64,000 bases of DNA from Tillandsia leiboldiana (lineage: Eukaryota; Streptophyta; Magnoliopsida; Poales; Bromeliaceae): contig CM055067.1 in assembly GCA_029204045.2 (NCBI GenBank), positions 23,572,838-23,636,837 of the forward strand. Reading direction: 5' to 3'. The notes below the pieces were generated by a model. That model was not told the DNA's origin, did no database searches, and saw only the letters and a program-made list of their open reading frames with translations. Positions 31,321-43,195 of the stretch are shown here, one piece after another; the first letter of the stretch is position 1; each line of letters starts with the position of its first letter. A program made the position numbers and the translations under genes.

Positions 31321-34300
31321 TGTGGAGACCCGAAACTTTGCAGGGCTTTTGCAGTGTGACCAGCAGCTTCTGGAAGCCTACGCGGCATGTCGGCGGTGTT
31401 CGTGCGCCAATTTGGACACAAGTGATGGACTCGGGGCTTAAATTGGATCACGCGGGTAACCGGAAGACCCCGTCGGATGTTTAGAGGTGTCTTCGCGCAA
31501 ATTGGATATCAAATTTGGACTCGGCACGAAATTCGAATCAAAAATACCTTTTCGGGAGCCTCCGGCAAATTTTAGGATTGGAATTTGGCAAAATGGACGC
31601 CGGATTTGGAATCAGCGCGCGAAAACGGTCAAGATGGGCTATTTACTTGTATTTTTCGGAGCTTGCTACAGTATTTTTACTGTTCACGGCCGGAACAGTA
31701 ATTCCGGTGATCGCCGGCGGCAGGCGGCGGCGCGGCCTCGGGCAGGCGGCACAGCGGCGGCGCGCGGCGCGGGCAGCTCGCGGGCGCGCGGGCAGGCGCG
31801 CGGTCCACGGCGGCGGGCGTGCACCAGGGAGGTGCCACGTGGCGGTTGGTGGTTGGGCGGCTCACGACGCGCGGTCCACGGAATATCTTTGGGGCACGGT
31901 GGACCGACAGTGGGACACGTGGCGGCATGTGATTCGTTGGTGTTGTGGACCCGATCCACGGAGCAGGGATCGGTTACCTCGGTTTGCGTGCGGTATGGCC
32001 GCGGCAGCGCGCACGTGGGCGCGATTCCCGAGGCGCGGGCGCGCGGGAAGGGGAGGCCACGTGTCGCCTTGTGAGTGGCTCTGTTTGGTGTTTGCTGTTC
32101 GGGTTGCCACGTGGCACACAGTGATTGGCTCACTTCGGTGTTTCGTGTTCTGGGGACACAGGGGTAATTTTCTGGATTGTTTCTTTGGTTTTGCCTTAAA
32201 CTTGCACCCGAGGCTGTTTGCAAGGGGGTTTTGGACCCCTTCGAGCTCTCAGCTCGAAGGGTGATGAGAAGGAGAAATCTTCTCCATGAAGAGGAGCTTG
32301 CACCTACCAAGTTTCAGATTTTTGGGCGGCACGGATTTCGAGATTTTGGTTTTACGGCGCGGCGCGACGTTGCATTTCCTGTGTTCTTCTTCGGCGCAGC
32401 TGCAGTGTTTTAGCTCCCCTGGTCTACCCCGAGCTCCTTCTTCTGTGATTCTTGCGCCGACAGACTCCTAACAGGTAGGGCTTCAACTTTGATTTTTATC
32501 GCGCAATCTCATTTTAACTCCTTGGCACGGATCCTGAGGCATTAATGGTCCCCCTTTTTCTGTGAGGGATTTTGGGACAGCAGCGGATTGGGGAGGCGAT
32601 ATCTTCGCGCACGAGCGTCACACGGAGACGAGCTTATACAACTTTTTCATCTACGGATCGCAAGGAACGCGCTCGTATTTTTCTTGGAATTTCTTGAGAT
32701 TTATTTCGAGGTGAAATCTCTGTTTTTCTCTGTGAACAGTGCACAGTTTTTAGCACAGATTTTGTATGAGTATACCCCCCTTGCCGAATTTATAACTTGA
32801 CTTACCGGACTCAGATTTGGACGTGCAAGCTACCGTTGCGAAGCTATCGACGCGAGGATCGCTGTGGTATTTTTCTGGGAATTTTCTGGGCACTTTCTGC
32901 AGGTGAAAATTTAGCAGTTTTGGGACAGATTGTATGTGATGATAAGAGCTTTATTTGGGAGCCTAAGTGAATTTAGTGGACTTTGTATTGTGCCAGGAGT
33001 GTTGCGGGTGTGCTAAACTTGTGGGAGCAAAGGATTGGAGTTTTTGGTATTTTCAGCTGTGCGGATCCGGACAGTTCGCACTTCAGGTGGGTGGTTGCTA
33101 TATCCCTCTTGTCTGACTTACCCACTAGGAATATTAGGAAGATCTTCTCTATTGGACATTTTTAATGCTCACTTAGTAGACATGCATGTTTAACTTAAAT
33201 AATTACGAGCCTATCATCTGGAAAACACTGTAGTGGAATCTTGTTAGTGGTTGGAGCTTATACATGCTTACTTGGACATTATATTGGCATTTAACTGTGC
33301 ATAGGGGATGTACTTTCGTGATGACATATTATGAAATGTCTTGTTGGAGGGTACAACTTGAGGATTTTTGGGACAGGCATAGGCGGATGATTCAGGTGAG
33401 GGTGATTAGCAGGTTATAGACATGTGTGTGGTTGGATTATGATTTAGCATGATGATTATACCCAGGTGGAGTTATTATTTGATACACATGTGGAACCACT
33501 ATTCGTCACTCCCCTCTTCTTTCATGAGGAGATAGGCTTGCTTATATGGATAATTAGTTAGACCAATTCTAATCGCTACACTTTATGTTGGGACTTGATT
33601 TAGAAGAAACCCTATTTGCTTCTTCTCCCCCTATTCTTTAGTCAGGTGACTATTTGTTGCTCGGGTTTGAGCAGGGGATCGGCATAGTGTAGCCGGGGCC
33701 TGGATTTTGGCTTTTGGGGTATTATGGCTACCGCGGATAGTAGGCGGTGGACCAGATGTCATATGTGGGACATGTTTGTGATCATGGATGTTGTTATGAA
33801 CCCCTACTTTTGATTACCCACTAGGCAGTGTAGTAACTTCTATGATTAGAAGGCTGATTAATAAATTGTGGGCTTGGGCATGAGGTATAGACAAGCACAG
33901 GTTATCTCTTATTTACTGTCCTTATGCATTTATCAGCATGCTTTAGCAAGGTAAGATTTTATCGATATCTGCTTTATTTTTATGTATACCATCTCGGGAC
34001 ATTTGCATGCTTGTATGGTCACCTAGATAGGCCACCTTTTTCTGCTACACTATCATGCTGGAATTGACATAGGAGAAACCCTTTTTGTTATTCTTTTCTC
34101 CTTTCATTTGAGGCTCAGGGTATTTGCAGCTCGTGCGCGAGCAGGTGGATAGGATAGTGTAGTCAGGTTCTTGGGTTTTGGGACAGGCAGGGTATTGCGG
34201 CAACCGCGGACATTGGGCGGTTGACCGGAGATTTCTTATGCATCAGATTGGGTATCGGGTCTCTTGTGGATGGAGTTCCCACGGTTTGTCTATCTTGCAC

Positions 34301-35283
34301 AAGGTTGAGATCGGGTCTTTCTTTAGTGGATGGGTTTTCCCACTTTGATCATAGTCATGATCCAGTCCTGCTGATTTATGATACTTGTGTTACTGAGATA
34401 CTTTTCCTTACTCGTGTGGGTCGCTCCCCTCGAGTGCCACTCCGGAGTGTGCGACCGGACGGATCGAGGCCGGTCTGTTATTACTTTAGTGTTTGATCGG
34501 ACGGACAGAGGCCGATCTGTTACTTACTTTGGGGACATGACCGTATCAGGCAGTAGTCGGTCAGTATTCCCACAGATGAGATTAGCAGGCAGTGCCAGTG
34601 CCCACTGGCGGTCAGATTGGGTTATTCAGGCAGGCATTTATTTTCTGATGCATACACTTAGCTATTCTATTAGCTCGGCATTTTAGAGGCATTCTAGTGG
34701 TAGCTTTTCATCAGGAGTCTTATTCTTTTTAGCATACCACCTTTGTTCCCTTTTGCCTCTGGTAGACCTAGTGGGCGTGTCAGAGTTTGAGGTTTTACCC
34801 ACTAGGGGAGGCTACTGGTTTACTAGTAGTTCTCACCCCCATTCTTCTTTTCTCTTGTTCTTTTTCCTTGTTTTGCAGTGTCTTCTGCGGGTGCTACTGG
34901 GCTTTCAGTGGCGGGTCGAGGAGAGAGGACGACTGAGTAGATAGATCTCGAGGCAGGATGAGCGTGTTAGCTGGACTGTTGGTGTACCCATGTTTTTCTC
35001 AGACGGTTATACTTTCACCTTTGGGACTGGCTTTGCCAGCAGGTTGTATTTATTATTTTGTGAGCTGGGAGAGACTGATGTATCATTTATACAGATGTAT
35101 TGTATTTTATTTCCAGCTTCAGTCTGAGATGTATTAGTTTTAGTTCAGCTCTGTTTTTATTGCTCTTTTATTATATCTTTTATATCTGAGCAGGTTGTTG
35201 GCGCTTCGTGTACACGGGAATTACCGTGTGCACGGCGGATCTGTTGACGGGCCCGGGTTCTGGTTTACACCCGGGGCGTGACA
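31321..35283 (+). mobile_element. Solo LTR, family B copy 1 (3,963 bp), nested in LTR A
   Basis: It is bounded by TGTGGAGACCC and GGGGCGTGACA and flanked by perfect CTTAT duplications; removing it rejoins LTR A exactly as in copy 1 of A. It matches the 5' LTR at 35628-39766 along its length but with many substitutions and indels, so it is older. No primer site, polypurine tract or pol domain lies inside. A solo LTR of nearly 4 kb is unusually long. Confidence 0.92.
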
Positions 35284-35288
35284 CTTAT
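35284..35288. repeat. Right target-site duplication of solo LTR B
   Basis: CTTAT, identical to 31316-31320. Confidence 0.9.
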
Positions 35289-35627
35289 GACCCGTGTTCC
35301 TCACAAAGGTGTGGGTGCCGTGAGGACCTCTTCGCGCCCGCTGGAAATAGCACACCAGCACCGCGAAGAGGTTAAAAGCATCAAAGAGGTGTTTGCGCAC
35401 GAGGGGAGACTTTAGTCTCTCTGACAAATAATCTGGGGTTGGTGCCCAATTAAATTGATAAATCTGGGGTTGGGGCCCAGCTTAATATGTGCAGGGTTTT
35501 AGCGAAATGGTTCCGGTGTATTCGGTTTGCTTCTTATTCTTTATTGATAATAGACATCTACTTTGTTTGTCACTGACATTACCCACTCCGTGACAGGTGT
35601 TACGAGGTGCGTTAGCCGGGAGGGCGG
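35289..35627 (+). mobile_element. LTR A copy 2, second segment
   Basis: It continues LTR A (GACCCGTGTTCC ... ACCCACTCCGTGACAGGTG ... GCCGGGAGGGCGG) and is broken at 35627 by the second family B element. It matches the minus strand of 10578-10915. Confidence 0.88.
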
Positions 35628-38600
35628 TGTGGTGACCCGGATCTTTGCAGGGCTTCTACAGTGTGACCAGCAGCTTCTGGAAGCCTACGTGGCATGTCGG
35701 CGGTGTTCGCGCGCCAATTTGGACACAAGAGATGGACTCGGGGCTTAAAATGGATCACGTGGGTAATCGGGGGACACCGTCGGAGGTTTAGAAAAGTTTA
35801 TGCGCAGAGTGGCAATCAAATTTAGGCTAGGTGCGAAATTCGGATTAAAAATACCTTTCCGGGAGCCTCCGGCAAATTATAGGAGTGGAATTTGGCAAAA
35901 TGGACGCCGTTTTTGGAATCAGCGCGCGAAAACGGTCAAGATGGGCTATTTACTTAATGTTTTTGAGCTTGCGGGTACTGTTCACGCCGGAACAGTGTCT
36001 CCGGCGATCGCCGGCGGCGGCGGGCAGCGTCGGCGGGCGGCGGCGCAGCCTCGGGCAGGCGTTTAGCGGCGGCGGGCAGGCGGCTGAGGGCGCGGGCAGG
36101 CGGCTGAGGGCGCGGGCAGGAGCGCGGTCCACCGCGGAGGTCGTGCGCCGGGGGCGGGCCACGTGGCGCTTTTCGGTTGGCCGGTGCTGCAGACGCGGTC
36201 CACGGAATTTGGTCCGGGTGCACGGTAGACCGGGGGGACACGTGGCATGAGGTGATTGGTTCGGTGTTGTGCTCCCGGTCCACGCAACCGGTGGAGTTGG
36301 TGACCGGGGCAGGTGGCCGTACGGCGGGGCAGGTGGCCGTACGGCGGGGCAGGTGGCCGTACGGCCGGGGCAGTCGCGACGTGCGCGGTGCACGGGGCGA
36401 CGTGCGCGGTGCACGGGTTGCCGGGGCCACGTGGCGCGACGCCATTGGCTGGCGCAGGTGCGCCGGGTGCAGCGGGGCCCAGGAATCCTGTGTAGTGGGC
36501 TACGTGGCCGACCCGCAGCGTTTCGGGCTTGAACAGTAATGGGCCGGGCCCATTACTGTAGCCGCCCGAAAAATCCCTGGCGCCCGAAACCTGGACTCAT
36601 TCGGTATTTTTGCAATTGTTTCTCCTGCACTATTTATACCAACCCGAGCCCCCTTCTTTGCTTTCTTTCTCTCAACCCTTTCACTTTCTGCCCGAGCCCC
36701 CTCAAGCAAAGTTGTTCACCTCTTCACCCTTGATCTTCCTACCAAGTTCTAGGATTTTTGGAGGCTCGAATCCCGAGGTTTCCCATTTTACGGCGCGACG
36801 CAACGTTGCTTTCCTGTGTTCTTTTACGGCGCAGCGACAGTGTTTTAGCTCCCCTGGGCTACCCCGAGATCATTTTGCAGTGATTCTTGCGCCGGCAGAC
36901 TCCTAAGAGGTAGGACTTCGTCTTTCGTTTTGGTCGCGCTTTCCCGTTTCGAATTTTCGGCACGGATCCCGAGGTAACACTGTGACCCATTGTCTGTTTG
37001 GCTTTGTGGGACAGCATCGAGGTGTTTTGGCCATATCTTTGCGCACGAGCGTCAGACGGAAACGAGCTTATACAACTTTTTCATCTTCAGATCGCAAGGA
37101 ACGCGCTCATATTTTTCTTGGATTTTTCTGAGATTTCATCAGAGGTGAAAATCACTGTTTCTCTGTGTACAGTGCTACAGTCTTTTTGTGCTGAAATCTT
37201 GTGAGTGTACCCCCCTGTCAAATTTATATCTTGGCTTACCGAACTCAGATTTGGGCGTGCAAGCTACCGTTGCGAAGCTATCGACGCGAGGATCGCGGTG
37301 ATATTTTTCTGGGAATTTTCTGGGCTCTTGCTGCAGGTGAAAATTAAGCATTTTTGGGACTGTTGTTGTATGTGTGTGTGAGAGCAGATTTTGGAATGTA
37401 TGTGTAATAGTGGACTTTGTGTTGTGCCAGGAGAGTTACGGGTGTGCTGAACTTATTGGAGCAAGGGATTAGAGTTATCTGGTGTTTTCAGCTGTTGGGC
37501 TTTGGACAGTCAGCTTTTCAGGTGGGTGCTTTGTTCCGAGAACCGGTGGACGGTTCTCTAACTCTATATGTTAGAATTGCATGCAGGTGTAGGGTACAAT
37601 ACCTGGGATTGATTGGTAAACTTAACAATGTTGATTTATGGGAATTGCAAGTTAATTATTCATATTATGACAATGGTATTAATCAGACATTTATGTTGAT
37701 GATTAGTTGAAGCCTCCCTAAGGCAAGGTTACCCTATATGATTAATTATCATGCCATGTTAGCATATAACCCTTTTATGAGGCTGGTTTATACAATGGGA
37801 TAGGATTATGTAGTTATGTGCAGGTTCTACTCCAAGGAGTGATTATGGATCGAAAATCATGGACAGGTATGGTCATTGCTAATTCTGGCATGAGGTTTAT
37901 TTTCTTTATTCTTCTTGAGGACAAATGCATGCTTGTATGGACATATGTGTATGGACATATAGTTAGGCCATCTTTTACTGCTGCACTACATATTGGAACT
38001 TGACTTAGGAGAAACCATGTTATTCCTTTCTCCTTCTTGTTAGTCAGGCGGTCTGTGTTGCTCGGGTGCGAGCAGGGGTCTGGGGTAGTGTAGCAGGGAC
38101 ATTGGTGACAGGGACGGGTTGTGCTGGATTGCGGCTGGCAGGGTTTTGGCGGTGACGCGGACTTTGGGCGGTTGACCGGAGGTCGGTTATAGTACTTTGG
38201 TTATGGACGGCAGGGTATTGCGGCAACGCGGATATGGGCGGTTGACCGGATATTTATTGATGTATCAGATTGGGTATTAGACTTTCCTCTAGTGGATGGA
38301 GTTTCCACTTATCATTACTGTTGTATCCGTTTAGGGATCGGGTTTCCCCTTTAGTGGACGAGTTTTTCCACTTTGATCAGAGTCGTGATCCAGTCCTGCT
38401 ATACAGTGATACTCGACACAGAGATACTTGTGATACTGATGACAGAGTTACTTTACTCGTGTGGGTCGCTCCCCTCGAGTGCCACTCCGGAGTGTGCGAC
38501 TGGACGGATCGATGCCAGTCTGTTACTTACTTTTGTGTGCGATCGGACGGTTCGATGCCGATCTGTTACTTACTTTGGGATGCGACCGTACCGGTCCGAA

Positions 38601-39766
38601 GTCGGTCTGTATTCCGCGATTGAGATCTGGAGTTCGACAGCAGAGCAGGCTGTACCAGTGATTACTGGTCTATCGATTGGGTTTATTCAGGCAGATACTT
38701 TTTGTTACAGTCGTGCCTGGGGGACCGAGTGGAGTCTAGTAGCTGTGTTTAGACCAGTGCTAGTATTGTTGGGAACCGTTCGGGGTTTGACGGTGGTCCC
38801 GTGGTCGTTGTGAGTTCTTTGACCATTGTGTGAGAGGTTGAGCATTTTGAGTCTATCCGTTCTGAGAGAGAGAGCATGGATTATGACTATAGCTGCATGA
38901 GCCACTACTCAATAGCGAGTTAGTCGTTGGACGCCCTACGTAATTCCTGCCCGTCCAGCTGGAGGTGGTTGTAGGTGGGCGCAGGTTTTTGACTGGACCT
39001 ATGATGTGGCAGTCAGCTCGATTGGGTCGATTGAGCACCTCGTTGTGCGATGGTGTTGCATATATTTATCAGAGTTTTCCCATTTGAGCATTCAGATAGA
39101 GGCATGGTAGATGTAGAGTGTCATCTGCTTCTTCTTTAAGTCTTACTGCATTAGTTATCTTTTGCCTCTAGTGGTCTTGGTGGGCAGATCGTCGGGCCTA
39201 GGGCGATACCCACTGAGAACTCCCTTTTTGCGTAGTTCTCACGCCCGTTGGGGGTTTTCCCCTTTTTGTCCCTTTCTCCCTTGTTTGCAGAGTCTTGGCG
39301 GGTGTTGTCGACGGTTCTTCTGCGGTTGCTGTTCGCGGTGATGGGAGTCGCGTAGCTAGATCCTGACCATTGGAGAGTAGCGGTACACCCCCCCCCCCTT
39401 TTGAGGAGATCTTCAGCATAGTCGGTAGATTAGTATTTATTTCCTCTTTGAGAGACTGTTGTAGTGAGGATTGATGTATTGAGAGCTGGTACACTGATGT
39501 TGTATTTGAGATATCTCCCTGTTGAGCTATGAGTTTTGTACTCGAGGTTATTGTATGATTATCATTTTTGGGGAGATGGACATTGTTGTTTTTATCTTCA
39601 GTTGTACAGTGGTGATTTTATTTCTATAGCAATTTTATCTTTTTAGCTCTGATATCTGTTAGCTGTAGCTCTTTTTGCAGGTAGGACGCTTCGCCTATGC
39701 GGGTTTTGGCAAGGTGGCGGATCTATTGGTGAGCCCGGGTCGCAGTTTCGACCCCGGGGCGTGACA
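35628..39766 (+). repeat. 5' LTR of the family B element (4,139 bp)
   Basis: It starts TGTGGTGACCCGG and ends GGGGCGTGACA. A TATA-like CTATTTATACC lies at 36630-36640, followed by a CT-rich leader. Near 36311-36370 a 20-bp unit (GGTGGCCGTACGGCGGGGC core) occurs three times. ORFs over its GC-rich part are artefacts. Confidence 0.92.
36311..36370 (+). repeat. 20-bp tandem repeat, three copies, in the 5' LTR
   Basis: Units starting AGGTGGCCGTACGGCGGGGC lie at 36311, 36331 and 36351. The 3' LTR has only two (about 43859 and 43879). Confidence 0.92.
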
Positions 39767-39773
39767 GATTAGG

Positions 39774-39786
39774 TGGTATCAGAGCC
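39774..39786 (+). other. Primer binding site (tRNA-iMet type) of the family B element
   Basis: TGGTATCAGAGCC begins seven bases after the 5' LTR end and is complementary to the initiator Met tRNA 3' end. Confidence 0.92.
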
Positions 39787-42700
39787 TAGGTTGTAGGTCA
39801 TGGTGGACTTAGAAACCCTAGGCTTGTGGTTGGACCCTAGGATGACTTCGTGAGAGTCGTGATTTGTAGCGAGAGTCCTGATTGAGTTTTACACCTCTCC
39901 CGAGGGACGGGATGAGTGATTGGCATGTTTATTCTCCTAAGTAGTTATGTTGGCTGCAGACAACATAACGCTGTGGAATGGGTGACATGCTCTAGACTTT
40001 CGCTGGATGGGGTCGAGCGTTGTTGTGTGCTGATTTGTGGTTTCGTCGTGGCGAGCGGTGTCTCCCCGACGCTGGGTTTGGGACCCTTGTGCATCATGTC
40101 ATGGCAGTTGAGCTTGAGCGGTTGGTTTTGGGCGGATACCCGGATTGAGGTCAGAGAACTCCGGACCCAGATGACAGGATTGTCAGAGGCATATCAGCGG
40201 CGGAGTGAGCAGCTAGTTTGGTGACGCAGTTGTCAGAGCAGTGGGCAGCCCGACAGTACTTTTCTTCTGAGACCACCAGGATGTAGTATCCTCAGCGGCA
40301 GGGATTTCTGTAGTGCAATAGAGTGAGTGGCCCCCTCCGTGCCAATGTTTAGTGCCAAGCCACTGAGGTAAGGTGGATGGTTGACAGCAGAGGAGCTGTA
40401 GGGCATGTTGATTAAGTGAGCCAGATTTGGCGGATGAACCACCCCGGACTCGTAAGATTAAGCTTGGAGCCTTTGGAGGCAGAGTCGTGGTTGGGGGTTG
40501 ATGGAGGTGATCAATTGAGAGCTCCCGGTGCTAGAGAGTTTATGCAGTTGTTGAACTGGCGCTCCAGGTTTCGAGGGACGAGGCACATAGGATAAGTGAG
40601 ATTGGGAGTGGATTGCGCCAGGATACTCTTTAGTTCTTTTCGGTCCCTCCTGTTCGGGTTTTGGACTGTGGATGTCTCGTCGGAGTAGGCATTGTGTTTG
40701 GAGCTGGACACTGCAGTTCCTTGGTTGGGGATCTGCCGCTAGAGGCGAGTTCTGGAGGGAGGCGCTTGGCGCTAGGTGATGGAGGACAGATCGGCAGGCA
40801 GAGGCATTTTCGTTTTGCTTTCCTGGGTGGTGGATATCCTTGTGGATGGTTAATGTAAAGCTTACCCAAGGGAATTCTACCCTTTGTGATTTATAACTTG
40901 CATATTTTGAATGTATTATATGGGATTGAGGGGTGAGCTTAGTAAGGATAAGTGTATAGGGAATTGCATGGATTAATGGTGTTTTGTCTTATGACGGTTG
41001 CAATGATGGATTTCTGAGCTGTTGGGGATCGGGTGGACCCCGATGGCAGTATCAGTGTCTTTATCAGAGTAGCGCAACGGTAGCGTGGTTTTGTTGTCTG
41101 CGGAGGATCGTATCTGTTGCCTTAGCGTGAGCAGAGACAGAGGTCGTGCTCCCTTGTGATTGATTGGATATTTTCTGGTGGACTAAGCGACAACCGCTTG
41201 CATCGTGTGGATGAGTTTGTGCCGCCTGGTTGGAGGGCGCCACGGCAGTGGATCGGGTTGTTGCATGTGTGATTTCATCACAGCAGTCGGAGTTAATGCA
41301 CTTTGCTTTCCGGCATGGACTAAGGCAGAGTTATTACCACGTGCACTAGAGGTACAGGATACCATCGGTGTTGTGCATGTGAAGGAGGCTTGTGGATTAT
41401 GTTCAGTGTCGTTGAGACCATGAGTTATACCGCAAACCTCTTGATATGGGTGGCAGTTCGATGTTTTGACCCAGTGCTTGGGATTGGTTGGCACGGCACC
41501 ACTGGATGGTTAAGTGCAGAGAGGGTGCTGATTGTGACTTTTGCGAGGCAGACAAAGGAGGCTTGTTATGGGGAGATTGTTCGAGCACACAGGGTTTTAG
41601 CGACTGTGTGAGAGGAGCTTATGGTGGCGCCGGGACAAAGGATTTCTATTGCTGCGAAATCCCGGGTGTGAGTCCACTCGAGTTGATGATTATGCCGCCT
41701 GTAGGGAGATTTTGATTGCGGTGATGTGGTCTGGAAACCGCGCCAACCTCAATAGCACCACTTGGATTATCTGTAAGAGGTGGAGAGTTGATCGCACCGG
41801 TGCAGGGATCTGTTGGATAGAGGGTCTGTTTGACCTAGTGCCACGTCGTTGTACACACTGGTGAGAGCCCTTTGGATTGGAGTCCAGGCAGGTCCAGGTA
41901 TTATTTAGAACCTTTTGAAGGAGCTATATTCCAGCAGTTATTGTATGATGCCTGCGCCAATTTGGAATTTCAGCTGAGGTCATTGTCTGATGGTGTTCAG
42001 GACACAGTAGGGGCATTACGAGTACAGTGAAGCCAATGGATTGACTAATGCCCTGTTGCCTCTAGATTGAGGAATTCTGGTTTCAGTTGGCCTTGAACGG
42101 TTTGGATAGCGGCTCCTCCAGGAATATTTTGGTTTTATACCCCCCTCCCTGAGTGATTTAGAGCTTGTGCAGCATTTGTATATGGTGTGACAAGGTCTGT
42201 GGGGAAGAAGCTTTTTGCCAAGTCTTTGTGGTGCAAGTTTTAGCTTCGAGAGCATATCTTCCTGGATTACTTCTTCTCAGCCGAAGGGGCGGCGGTGGAA
42301 ATTCGGCCAAAGTGGATGCTATTTAAGACTGGCCGAGATCGACGGTCATTGTTGGGGTGAGGAGTTTTGGACCGGATAGTGCCAGCAGAGCTTGATGACC
42401 GGGTGATGAGATTGGTACCAGCGCCGATTCTAACCTAGTCAGTGTGGGAGATGGATTTGTGAGTTATAGTGATACCTCCCGTAGTGGCTGTAGAGCCACC
42501 ATTGGATTTTTGTGAGCATCCAGTATCACCCCGACAGAGCCACTGTGGTGGCGGATGCCTGGAGCAGAAGAGCTATTTGGGAGTCAAGTTTGACGGTTCC
42601 ATAGCTGGCACTGTGTGGGCCATTCTGGTGTACAGAGTTTTGAGTATTTGTCCCCGAGGATCCCTTTTGATGAGAGGCTGCGGCTGAGCAATCCACTTAG

Positions 42701-43185
42701 GTGGTTAAGTGTTGAGGGCGACCGAAGTGTGAACCCCTGCTTGTTTGGGCCCCTTTTGTGCAGGTGTTTGTGTGGGGATGTGATTCGGGTCGCTTGGTTG
42801 AGCTGGCTCTTGGGAGTGATTTTAGAGCATGTTACTCAGGCTGTTCGTTTCCTTTCCCCCAGTCTTTTGTTGGAGTTTGGAGGTTTTTCTGCGTCTCAGC
42901 TCAAAGTGTTATGTTTTGGACCCCTCGCCCGTGATTGACTCTTCCTTTTGGGGTCTGTGAGAGTTTGGAGTACGAGGGACGCCCGTGTGCGAATTCCGAC
43001 TCGTGAGGTGAGGGAATTGCGCAATCGGGCTATGCCGTACTGGTTGTTGCTATTGTTGTTGCTGAGGAGTAATCACGGGGAGTGATAGGTGACTTGAGAG
43101 CTGGAGACGGCGGTGTTGAATATTGACCCCTGGTTTCTGAGACTCCTTGTGATTGCCTTAGTTTCGAGGACGAAACTTTCTTTTA

Positions 43186-43195
43186 GTGGGGAGGA
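43186..43195 (+). other. Polypurine tract of the family B element
   Basis: AGTGGGGAGGA lies immediately before the 3' LTR. Confidence 0.85.

Larger units (their letters stand above)
39767..43195 (+). pseudogene. Non-coding internal region of the family B element with gag/pol traces
   Basis: The longest open stretches are about 100 codons. Early sequence near 40140-40225 reads VRELRTQMTGLSEAYQRRSEQ in one frame, gag-like in character. Near 42521-42560 a stretch reads YHPD...VVADA, matching the conserved end of the Gypsy RNase H region, with substitutions. The tail has GAGGACGAAAC just before the polypurine tract, as in many plant Gypsy elements. Frameshifts and stops abound, so no protein can be made. 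It is short for a Gypsy core, so deletion has also occurred. Confidence 0.7.

Noticed and set aside
31487..32310. Overlapping ORFs of 195-249 codons
   Set aside because: GC-rich part of solo LTR B; they are not preserved in the other two copies of the same LTR, where frames differ.
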